Shown: one piece after another, positions 33,501 through 44,500 of the stretch
How positions within the stretch are numbered: the first letter of the stretch is position 1
How the letters are laid out: each line of letters begins with the position of its first letter
NCBI GenBank assembly: GCA_000727475.1
Contig: KL647295.1
Location: forward strand, 236,839 to 300,838
DNA: 64,000 bases
Reading direction: 5' to 3'
DNA from: Sarcocystis neurona
Taxonomy: Eukaryota > Apicomplexa > Conoidasida > Eucoccidiorida > Sarcocystidae
Position numbers and translations under genes: made by a program
Notes under the pieces: model-generated
The model's database searches: none
What the model saw: the letters and a program-made list of their open reading frames with translations, nothing else
Told to the model about the DNA's origin: nothing

Positions 33501-34736
33501 CAACAACACGAGGCGCCGCAGCAGAAAGTGGAACTGCAGGAGAGAGAGCTGCAGCAGCAGCGAAAGCGCAGAGCAGAACAGCAGGAAGAAAGGGAGTTGC
33601 AGCAGGAGGAAAGAGTGGAGCAGCTGGTGGAAAGGAAGAAGGAGCAGCAGCGGATGCACGTGACGTCTGCAGCGGCTTGCGATGCGTCAGAGAACAACCG
33701 CAGCAGCACCGACGTTCGCTCCTGGTTGCAGCCGCCGTCCTCGTCTTGCCCATCAGCAGCAGCTACTACATCCACTACTCCGGTTGCAGCCGCACTTGCG
33801 TCCAGTCCTGCTGGTGCTACTGCAGCTCTTCAGTCCGCATCGCGTCACAGCGGGGCTGCTGGTGTTGCGGGGGAGTCTGCTGCTGCAGGAGCTGGTGAGC
33901 GGACGGCTGCTGCTGGTGCTGCTGCCTCTGCGAAGGACGCGAACCTTGCCGAAGAGAGGAAGAGCGCGGACGGAGAAGACCCTGCAGCACCAGCAGCAGC
34001 TGCTCTGGTGTTGTGGAATTCTTCCGGCTCGTGTCCCGCTGCCGCTGCTTCTCCTCCTCTGTCCGCAGCTTCTGCTGGTAACTCTTCTTCGGCAACCGGT
34101 TGCTGTGCTGCTCACTCTGCAGCTGCTGCTGGGGATGCAGCTGCTATTGCAGCGCTTCCGGATCCTCCTGCGTTGCCTCCTGGTTACTGTGGCGTTCCAG
34201 GTGCTGCTTCTGCCGGTGGCGCCGCTGCCCCTGCTGCATCTGCTGCTTCTGCGGTAGATGTCGCTGCTTTGCCAGTTCTCTCCCGTCCGGGAGACTCCGA
34301 CGTCGTCTCAGCTGCTGGTGCCCCTGAAGCGTCGTTTGCTGCTATCGCAGTTCCTCTCCCATCATCTGATGCCGCTTGTGCTGCTGTTCCTCCTTCCATC
34401 GCAGGTGGCTGTGCTGCTGGTGCTGCTCCTGCCTGCGCTGCTGCTCCTGATACATATGCTGCTGCCTTGGCGGCGGGTTTTCCGCAGGCAGCACAGCAGA
34501 CAGAGCAGCCGTCTGTGCGGCGCTCCAGCGGCGACCCGCGTCCTGCTGCTGCTGCCGTTGTTTGTCCTCTCACTGCTGCAGATGACTGCAGCAGCATCAC
34601 CAGCAGCGGAATGGGACACGCTTCTAGCGCGAACACAGGAGGAAGTTGTGTCAGCGAATCAACAGCAGCCCAGAGCAGCAACAGAGAAATTGCAGAGAGC
34701 AATGGCGAGGGTAACAGCTACAGCTGCAAGAGATAG
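27529..34736 (+). CDS. AP2-domain (ApiAP2) protein frame, possibly fused to ADA2
   Basis: A single open frame of 7.2 kb to TAG. It opens with VGRLWAFDVYLDVQQRG, which resembles the last SWIRM helix of ADA2 (GKIYDFF) and fits the phase-1 donor at 26,225. A 260-residue Gln-rich block follows (about 28,090-28,860). Then comes an AP2 domain at 29,844-30,219: VPGVCYDAVSRQWTAHWRA, an inserted loop of about 75 Ser/Arg-rich residues, then RVSFPTRRFGFAEAFFLACA. AP2 domains are the main sequence-specific DNA-binding modules of Apicomplexa. The rest is S/R-rich, then Q/E-rich coiled sequence (33,230-33,660), then Ala-rich. Whether translation starts in this frame (first ATG of the open frame 27,288; another at 27,648) or it is spliced to ADA2 cannot be decided here. 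Undetected introns are possible because CAG tracts hide them. Confidence 0.68.
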
Positions 34737-36900
34737 GGAAACACGGGAACAGCAGAAGTAGGAAGGATGCTGCCTCCGCAGCGGGCAACTACCTGCGTGA
34801 CGGGCAACGCAGCAGCAGCACCAGCAGCAGCACCGACAGCGACGATGGGAGTACAGCATTATCACACTTCCGTTTCTAGCAGCAGCAGCAGCTCCACGGC
34901 GAGTTCCGCGGAAGAACCGCAGCAGCGGCACGCGTGCGCTTTGCAGCAGCAGGTTACTCTTTCAAGCAGCAGCAGCAGGTTGGGAGCGGCAGAACAAGCC
35001 GATTTCAGGAGGAAGAGGAGCAGCAGCAGCACCGACAGCACCAGAAGCAGGAGCAGCAACAGCATCATGGCAGTAACGGAGCACAGCAGCAGCGCTGACT
35101 CCGGGGGCAGCAGCACCAGCAGTCGCACTGTGCGCAGCTGGCAGCAGTAGAAGCCGCTGCAGCCTCGCAAGCCAGCAGGAACAAGAGCCCTGCTGCAGAA
35201 CGACCCGCAGGGCTGCAGGGGTGCCGCCGCAGAGAGACTGCAGCACGTACAGCAACAGCAGCAGCAGCACCGCAAGGTGCAACGGCAGCAGAACGACCAG
35301 CAGCATCGCAGCATTGGGTAAGGAAAGGAGATGCGCGACGTTAGCGGGAGTGCCGGTGACTCTGAGTCCTGGCGCTGCTGCTGTTCCTCTTGCAGCGCTT
35401 ACCGCTGCCGTTGCTGCCACTGCGTTGTGTCCTGCTCGTGCTGCTGGTAGAGCACCGACTGCTGCTGCGGCGACGCGCACTGCTGCAGCGCGACGATTGC
35501 TGCTGCTGTTGCTGCTCCTGTAGCAGTGACGGGTGGGCTTCCCGAACAAGTGGAGGACTGCGGGTGCCACAATCGCTGCAGGCGAGATCTTGTGGGGGAG
35601 CTGGCTGCTGCTGGGGGGACTCCACAGGCGAAGGAGCTGCTGTAGCAGCGCTTCGTCGAACTGTGGGCCGCTTCAGCTCCGCTGCTTCTTTGATATCTTA
35701 CTGCAGCCCCGTCGTGTTGCTGCTCCTGCTGCTGCACCTGGGGAACAGACTGACGGACGTTACGGTCGCTGCGGCCAAAAATATGACGCGACTCTTGTGG
35801 CACGGGCTGCTCGTCTATCTCTTACTGCCGCTGCACTCCCCACGCTTGTGTGGTGCCTCTGCTCTGGTTCTGCACCCGGTGTATCTCTGCTGTTGCTCTC
35901 TCTCTCAAAAGGCTGTTAGGCAGCTGCCGCAGAGCCGGCTGCACTGCTGTCTCACTGCTTGTATAGCTGCCCCAGCGCTCGCTGTCGGTATCCCTGCTCT
36001 TGCTGCAATGGCTGCAGGCCACCGGAAAAATAAATCTGCTGCCGTGTCTGTTGCAGCAGCTCCTGCAGTTGCTCTGCCTGCTCCCGCTCTACAAGCTGCA
36101 GCTCCTACCGTTGCTAGGTCCTACTGCTGTGTCAGCTGCCGCACCTGTGGCCCTCCTCTCTTGTCTGTCGTAAGATTCTTCTGCCTCCCGCTCCTAGTGC
36201 AGCTGCAGCTGCCACCGCTTCTGCTGCTGCTGCTGCTGCAACGCTTGCTGCTGATACGGCTCCCGCTGCTCCTGTCCCTGCACTTGCTGCAGTTTCGCCG
36301 CGGTGGCGTGCAGGGGCAAAAGCAGCTGCTGCTATCGCTACACTCCCGTTTCTCCTGTGGCTTCTGCAAAGGCTAGAGATGCAGCTGAGCAACAGCAAGA
36401 TGAATCCATCAGCTGCTCGCACACATCCTGTGCCGTCTCCCCGTTCGCCAGCCACCGCTGGAAGAGTAGTGGGCGTCACCAGCAGCAGCTGCAGCACAGC
36501 TCCGCGAAGAAGAAAGTCGCGGCAGCGGAGCCTACGGCAGAGAAGCCCTTGCAGCAGTAAAGAGCGAGGCGAGACGTAGCAGGAAAAGAAGAAAAAGAAG
36601 CGACAGCGACAGAGCGAAGACTGCAGATCAGCAACAGCAGCAGCAGAAAAAATCTCGCAAGAGTGCCACACGCTGGAAGTGCACTAGAAGCGACACACGA
36701 ACTCCGCCGCAATAGTAACAGTAGTAATATGGGTAGCGCCAGAAGAACAGCCGAGCAGCCTTGCTTGACTCTTGAGGAGAGAGGCGCATTTCTCCTCGTC
36801 AAGAGTATGTCTGATAATACTCCACATTGTAGCACTGCGACAGCAGCAGCAGTGCTTCCACTGCACGCCTGTGACACTTCCAAATTCTGAGTAGATCTTC
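34737..36900. other. CAG then CTG triplet block downstream of the AP2 frame
   Basis: CAG-rich on plus at about 34,810-35,330, CTG-rich at about 35,370-36,350, mixed sequence to 36,900. Open frames exist on both strands, but all are Q/S/R/A or L/C/A runs and none carries a recognisable domain. It could be 3' untranslated sequence or unrecognised exons. Confidence 0.4.
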
Positions 36901-39900
36901 CCTCGTGTAGAGAGTGAAGCAGCAAGACTGCCTGTGAAAGGCTGCTGCTACCCGCTCACTTTAAATCTGCGTCTACATTAGCGTTTCTCTCCCGCCTGTC
37001 TCCTCGTGTACGTACACCTGCCGACGTTGCTGCCCAGTGACAAACGAAAGAAGTGTCTGCCCTTCCGTGGGCGGCTCTGACTCTTCGGGAGCGGCAGCAC
37101 GTCCTGCCCTCCACCCCCCCCCCCCCCCTTCTGTTTAATGCAGTAGAGACGCGCATGCAGTCCTTCAAGCCACAATTGCAGGGGTGACAGAGCTGTGCTG
37201 GGCGTGTAGCCGTCGGGAGAGAAACAGAAAGCGAAAGGTCGAGCCAAAGAGGGAAAACCGGGAATAAAGAGAGGGAGAGGGATACGTAAAGAGGGAAAAC
37301 TAGATCTAGATAGACCGTCTATGTGTTGTATTGTTGCCCTTCTGTGTGTAACGGGGTGACTGTGGGATTATTTGCACATAGAAATGGTCGTAGCGTTCCA
37401 CATCCACTGGTTCATCTGCGGGACACGCGAGTATATGTCTGTGCCTACCTGTGTGTACTGACGTGGCTTTTGAGACATACAATACGTGGTATTTCTCACG
37501 TGCCTGCGCGTCTACATAGTAAGCAAGGTGAACGATAAATAGGACGCAGCCTTGTACGTGTACAGAGACAGATATACGGGCGCGTACAGATGCGGCTGCC
37601 AATAAGGCGGCGAAGGAAGCGGAGGTACACACACACTCTGACGCAGAGAACACAGTCTCTGTGGAGACCACACGAGGCGCAGCAAAGGTGGCAGGAACCC
37701 TCGCTACGCAGCGGAGAACGCGACGCTGGATCGCCGCGTGAAAAATGAGAGGGCACAAGCGTGACACACAGCTATATCGCTTCAAACGAACACAACCTAC
37801 AAACCAAAAATTCACTGAAGATGTGAGTTTTTTACACCAGTTCACGATCCCACGGCTTCACAAAGCAGAACGGCCTGCGTGCAGCTCACGACGCACAGTG
37901 TCCCCCCGAGGGAGTTTACTGGAAAAAGTCGTGCATCCGCGAAGGGGGTACTTCTCTGCGAATTCATCACGGAGGCTCAGAATGTGTAGCAGATTTGCCT
38001 TTTGTCAGGCGCATTTGCTGCACTTGTCAGAAGTTGTTAGGTTGATATCTCAGGCTGCAGACACGTACGTGGATTATTCCTAGACACGCTCGCCTACGAG
38101 ACGTGCAGGAAGCATCGCTGGGTGCGCCCATCGAGTGTGCACACAGCCACATGCGCAGAGACAGAGAAAGACGCATGTGGTCTAGGAGCGCCGCAGTTGC
38201 TATTTCTCTATGCAGACGTAAACACGCAGGTGTGGATGTGTGGAGAAGATACCCACAGGTTCCAGAAATAGAGCGAAAAGCGGCTGTCTGCGGTTTTGCT
38301 GCTTTGCACAAAGTAGGGAAGTCAACAGGAAAAGCAGAATACTAGTGCCCTTCTGACGTGTTAACGTGGGACTCACCGGGAGCACGAAGGAGCTGTTTGT
38401 ATCTCTCTCTCTCAGGAAATCTGCGTGGCTCCAGGGTCGCATACTTCACACTCGCGCACCGGTATCTGTGAGTGCGCGTCTAGGATGCATGCGTACATCT
38501 CTAACAGGGACGCATAAATTCATCTACCACGTAGACGTGTACTTACAGAACAAGGATATATCGTACGAGTGTCATTAGCTGAGAATGTGTGTATATATAT
38601 GTGTGAATTGAAAGATAGATATATAGTTATAGGCACATGCGTGGAAAGATGAGTGTACCGGCGTACGCCTGCATATCGATATGTATATATATATACACAT
38701 ATATATATAGATAGATAGATATAAACAGAAAGATAGATATCTAGGTAGATTTGAATATGTGTATATATATATGTATACGTATCGATGCTTCCGACCTAAG
38801 GGCACGTCAAGGGGAAGGCCCAAAAGATCGCCGTCGGAGTCAGTCCCTCGTCGCCAACGCGGCAGCTGCGTGACGAGCAGGACAGTCAACTTTCACAAAT
38901 CATAGGAGAGACGTGCGTATGTGCCTGTGCGTCTATCGACTGTCGATAATCCGATGTATTGTCACATTTGGCGTGGCTGAGGGCATGCTCAAGGCTGCAC
39001 GCGGTTTCTTAAATCTGCAGCACTAGCACAGTACTAGTAGCTTTCGCAGCTGTAGTTATCATATATACATATATATATATATATATGGATAGAGAGAGAG
39101 AGACATGTACCAATTAAGGTACAATCAAATGTTTGCGTCTTTACGTGTTGGTGGGTAAAGCATACGTTCGTATTGATTAGGCATACCACCTACCCGTAGG
39201 AGAGGCATGCACACGTATATAAATACACATACAAACAGAAACACACGTACATACAGACTCCGTTAGCGTATGTATATATGCACGTGTGTCACCTTCTGTA
39301 TCTCGTTGCTGCTGCATTTACAAGGCGCGAACACGAGATGAGTAACACTCGCTCCGCACGCCCCCACAAGACTGCGTTACTCTGTCGCTGCCGCTACGAA
39401 AAGGGGCTGTTGCTGCTAGTAGTCACAGCAGCGGATTCGTTGGCTATTTGGAGAGGCTGTTACTGGAGGATACTCGAAGCAAGAGCTGCTGCTGTATTTG
39501 CCGATGCTATTAACTGCGGCGATCACAGCTGCTCCTCTGGAGAGCTGCTGCTTCTGTGAGAAGCAGCTGCTCTGACGTGCCAGGGGTCTGATAAAAAGTG
39601 CTGCTCTGAGTCGCCACGGCTTCTACTAGCTGGGCCACTTTTACTGGCTGCAGCGTTGGATAGCAGGTGCTATCCGTAATTATTATTAGAGTCGTTGCTA
39701 TTGTTCATGCTCCCACTAGCAACTGCGGTGAGCAGCCGCTGTTTTAGATCACTGTCCCTCTGCGTAACTCCCGCTCGCAGCAGCTGCTGTTGTTCGTCAC
39801 TGCTGCTCTAAGTAGCCCTTGTTGTGAATAGTTGCTGCTTTGGGAAATGCTCCTACGACGCACGGCCGCTGTCCCGCGCAGTGCTGAGCAGACGTGAAAG

Positions 39901-41404
39901 GGCAGCTTGAAGCAGGGTCTCCTTCACAAAAGGATGCCAGACGGCAGAGTGTCGTTCTGCATGCATTTCTTATGTACAGAAGCAGCCATTCGCTATCACT
40001 GCTGCGTCAAGCAAGTGGTGCTGAGTACCTCTGCCGACTCCGCTTCGGCCACTACAACATCGTCGAGGCTCAGGAATACGCAGGTTCTGTAACGTCGTTG
40101 CTGCGGCCACCACCAGAAGTCGCTGCAACACCGTTTAGAATAGCAAGGATGCTGCGCTATGACCACAGCCGTGGCAGGAATTCATGCTGCTACACAGCGT
40201 GGTGAACAAAGTCGTACGAAGTGTCTCGCATTCGTTTCCGTCCGACACGGGATATCCCGTGAGAACAACAAAGAGCCGTACACAAGTGCGTGCTTTTACG
40301 TAATAGGCACCACGTGTACTTGATGTCTGGTACGAAGTCTCGGCTGCTCCGTGGCTACACTTCGACACGGACGAAGAGGAGAAGCGGGATTTCTTGCGCG
40401 TCCGCGCGCTGCTGCGCTCGTGACGGGGTGGCTTCTCGCAGAACAGTGTATGTGACGCTTCCTACACGCAGGATAGCCCCCTCTGAGACGCTGCTGCGCG
40501 ACCGACACTGCTGGGCTGCTGCTCAACTAGCTGCTGCTGCTGCTGTTGCTGTTGCACGTGCGGCCACTACCACTGGTGCGTCGCGTTCTCTCTGGTAGAG
40601 AGTTCCCGGGAGCTTCTTTCACTCTCCCCGTTGCTCTGTTTCGCTGGCAGCACTGGAGAAGACGCTGTTGCATCGCTTCACAACGGCATGCTCCAACAAG
40701 TTGTCCTGGGACAACGGTGACGAAAATTGACCACGACTACAAACGTGTAGGTCAAAACAAAAAACTGCAGGATGCAGAGACTTGCACGGAGACGACGTGC
40801 CGGGAAGAATAGGAAAACTTCATTTTTGCTTGTTTTTTCTCTGCCTTGTTCGCCTCCGTTACAGCAGGGATCGATGTCTACAGCCAAAAGACAGTAAAGG
40901 GCAGCAACGCGAGAAAGGGCACTGCCCTGCTGTGTCTGTTACCCTCCTAACACTGGCAGAACGTATGGTCCCGCGCGGCTGCCGCACGAGCGGCTTCCGC
41001 TGCTGCTGCGTGCGACGCGCCGCAGCCCCAGTTGCTGGCTACTTTTTTCTTCCCTACAGAACGCGGGATGTAACCTGCTCCGCTGCTCCGCTGCAGCATC
41101 TTTGCCAGTGCTCTTCGGCGCGGGTTGCCTTTTGCTTCTGCAATGTGTACATGATTTAACTATTAGTCGTCCTGGAGCGGGCGCTGTGCTTTGCTCCTGT
41201 TGACATTCCCGTTATCCAATTCCGTATGCAGCTCCTCTCTGGGCCCGCTTGGACGCTGCTGGCGGTCCCCTCCGTCGGTGCCCTCGCGTATTGCTGCTGC
41301 CAATGCTTCTGTCTCGGCGTGTTCTCGCGTGTCGCTGCTGCTGCTTTTTGGGGTTGCGAATCCTGCCCAGCTGCTGCTGACGCTACGACTGTCTCTTCTT
41401 CTTT
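36901..41404. other. Convergent spacer, no gene recognised
   Basis: Mixed-composition sequence between the plus-strand AP2 frame and the 3' end of ispG. It holds a 15-base poly-C (37,114-37,128), GATA/TA microsatellite at 38,585-38,780 and 39,060-39,105, and CTG-bearing stretches at about 39,480-39,840 and 40,490-40,560. Acceptor-like CTCTCTCTCTCAG (38,416) and TTTTTTCTTCCCTACAG (41,059) occur on plus but no exon chain follows. The last 250 bases or so are probably ispG 3' untranslated region. Confidence 0.45.
37306..37845 (-). CDS. Unrecognised 179-codon frame
   Basis: A minus-strand ATG-to-stop frame of 179 codons in sequence that is neither triplet-rich nor microsatellite, so it is less easily explained by composition. 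Segments such as CPADEPVDVERYDHFYVQII are protein-like. There is no family match and no supporting neighbour exon. A frame of this length is still expected about once by chance in a window this size. Confidence 0.2.
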   Translation of the reverse strand: MNWCKKLTSSVNFWFVGCVRLKRYSCVSRLCPLIFHAAIQRRVLRCVARVPATFAAPRVVSTETVFSASECVCTSASFAALLAAASVRARISVSVHVQGCVLFIVHLAYYVDAQAREKYHVLYVSKATSVHTGRHRHILACPADEPVDVERYDHFYVQIIPQSPRYTQKGNNTTHRRSI

Positions 41405-41560
41405 TCACTTTTTTTCCGCTTCTTCTGCCTGCTCTGACGGAAGCTCAGCAGGCGGGTCCACCCAGCGTCCATGACTCTTTATTAGTTTTATCAACTCATC
41501 GCAGGCTTCGGCACTAGGCACACCTCTGCGTACCACTTTCTTCCCCACGTACAAATCCAC
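41405..41560 (-). CDS. ispG last exon
   Basis: Acceptor TTCTGCTACAG, 51 codons plus stop: [33 protein letters not shown] and an acidic tail ending AEEAEKK. Matches the IspG C-terminus. Confidence 0.97.
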   Translation of the reverse strand: MDLYVGKKVVRRGVPSAEACDELIKLIKSHGRWVDPPAELPSEQAEEAEKK

Positions 41561-44500
41561 CTGTAGCAGAAGCGCAGCCCCACATCCCCCCGAAGGTAAT
41601 ACACAGGTACACATATACACACGTAGGTGGGCAAAAACGCAAGCAGGAAGGTAGACGTACGAGGAAGTGGAAATACACGTACCCGTAAGAACTAGAGTAC
41701 GTCCACATGCACAGGTGTACGCGTGTATATACACGTCTGTGCGAGGCGCGCGCACAAGTCACACACGTAACAACCGCGCACACACAAGAAGAAATATACG
41801 TCTCGGCACACACAGGCTGATGCATGCATGAAGGTAGACATGCATAGGGACACACGAGTACACAAACATATAGACATATACTCCTCGACATGTCCGCAGC
41901 TGTGTGTACAGTCGAGTGACTAGAAGACGTTAGTCTGCGACGCTTTTCTTGCCCTCTTCACTGTCATGTGTATTCCTCTTCTCGGTTCGCGACGCTTCAC
42001 CAGACAACCACACATGTGTATCCTCCCAGATGAGGCAGTTCTAAAAAGAGAAATATGCGCGTATCTATTCACAGGCTCGCCCAGAAAGTACGTACGCACA
42101 GAGGGAGGTGTTGGGCTCTGCAGAAATAGACGTGCGACGGTTGATACTCGAAAGCAGGGGGTTGCTGTCGCCCTAACGACGACCTCCTATCTTTCCAGCT
42201 CTCTTCATGTGTACTCTCCCGTCCTCCCCACACGCACAGACATAGCTGCTGTACTACACACGTCCTTGTTTATACTACGGTCGAAACGGGGCAGGTAGGA
42301 AGACCAGACTTCCACGGATAAGTGACACGGTCACTAGACGCGTGTATCTCGCGAGTTCAGTTGCCCGCCGACATATCACACTTTCTGTTTCTTCTGGTGG
42401 AGCTGCCTACTCCCTATCTCGTTTGTTCTTCTCCACTGCGAGGAACCGCGTCTGCAATCCAGGAGCGACTTGCGCATTTGTCGGCTGCGCGTGCCTCTGT
42501 GCATGTGCAGAAGTGGTGTGCTGCCTATAGTACAGCTCCTCCGCCGTGAGAGAAAGAGAGTGAAAAGAAAGAAGCAGAGACACGTACCTTTCCAGGTGCA
42601 CCACCTACGTAGCCGAAGTCTGCATCTGCCATTTCTCCCACGCCGTTGACGATACAGCCCATCACAGCAATCGCGACGCCTGGCAGGTGCCCGGTGCGTC
42701 GACGAATGGCAGCAGAAACGGCCTGCATGACACCGCAGCGAGCGCGCGCATGCAAAACGTTGACTCGCTTGCCGCCGACGACGCTTCGTCATGCGCTGCC
42801 CGCGAATCTCTTCCCTCGTTGCAGAGAAGCTGCACGCTGGTCACTAGCTTCGACACGAATGGAGAAAGTGTAGAGTTAGACGAAGTTCAGGTCACCATTT
42901 TCCGAAAACCTTCGATATGAGTAGTACAGCATTAGACGCGAAGTACAGGACTGCAGAAAGGAGACGACGGGAGAGGAAGTCTTTGACTGGAGCAAGTACA
43001 CACATGGAAAAAGAAGAGACTAGAGGAAGCATACGAGTGGAGGAAGTACTACGGGACTGGGTATCGTCGCCCTCGGCTTAGCAACTTGATTTCTCGCCTA
43101 CGGGTGGAGAAGGCACGTCAGTGGAGTGAGTGTACAACTTCAGGAAGAATTACACGCGTGGAGAAAGACGTTGACAAATTCTTGCTGGGGTACGGTTGCC
43201 TTCGGTTCAGCGTAGTACTTTGTTTTCTTGTAGACCGCTGTCTCGCTGAACACTTGCTCTCTCCACAGTATGTGTCCCCGGGCTCGCTGTCTCTGTGCCT
43301 GGACTGCCTGCCAAGCAGTCGTCGCTGGGAGGCAGTGTACAATGGCGGCAATGCAAACAACACGTGTACACTTCTCCCGAGCCGTGGCAGTCAATAGATG
43401 CCCACTGCAAGAAAGAGAGAGCAAAACTCGGCGGTGTGTGAACTGCAGGTTTGTTTTCTTCTTTTCAGCGGTGTAACAGAAAAAGACTTTTTATCATTGA
43501 AGTAGACAGGGAGATACGAGACCCCTGCACAGACGCGGCGAGGCTGGTGACGGGTGGATCACGTAGCAAAAAGTAAGACGTCAACAAGACGGGGCTTTTT
43601 ATATGGAGAGGAAACGACGCAAGTCTGCTGCTGCCGCACTTCTTTGGACAAAAGGATACAGAGGGATAGGACCGAGAGATTGGTGGCGGGCCACTCCTAG
43701 AGAGAAGGTGATCCTGTCCGAGTGCGCTACTTCTGTAGAGAAAAACGGAAATCTTTCCATAGAGCAGAGAGAGGACGGCTGACTGCCTTATTCGCTGCAC
43801 GTTCTCACGGTTGCGAAGAAGCACGGAGCGCAGCGCTTCCCAGGAGTACGCACGTGGAGAGGAAACGCCCGGGCCTTCCCCACAGACAAAGATACGTAGA
43901 AGTGTGTGCATATAGACGTACAGAAGTGGATACTGCCGAACCAGTTGCAAGTCGCCAAACGCAGAGTCAGAGAGAGAGAGAAGAACGAAGGGGGCAAAGA
44001 CATTCACCAGAGACATTCACCAGAGACACTCACCAGAGACACCGGCACGCAGGCGCGTCGCCCTTCCACCACATATATGAGAAGACGTATACGGCAGAGC
44101 GAAGAGAGAGACACACACGCACACACAGAGAGATGGAGGGAGGAGAGAGTGAGGGATAGCGGGAAGAGCAGCAAAAATGAGGGGACGAGAGAGAGCGAAG
44201 ACGCGAAGAAGCGAAGGATCGACAGGAAGAGAAAAAGACGGCGAGAAGAAAACGAAGAAGAGAAGGGACGAGAGTAGGAGAGAGACGAAGCGCTAAAAAG
44301 AAGAGAAAGGACGACAGTAACGGAGAGGGAGAAAGCCACACGAAGAAGAAAAAGGACGAGAGTACGAGAGAGAGGAAGGGAGAAAAAGAGGGAGAACAAC
44401 CGTAAGAGAGAGAAAGCCAGACGAAGAAGAGAACGGACGAGAATACGAGAGAGGGAAGGCAACAAGAAGAAGAAGAAGGAGAGTAAGAAAGACTTGCAGA

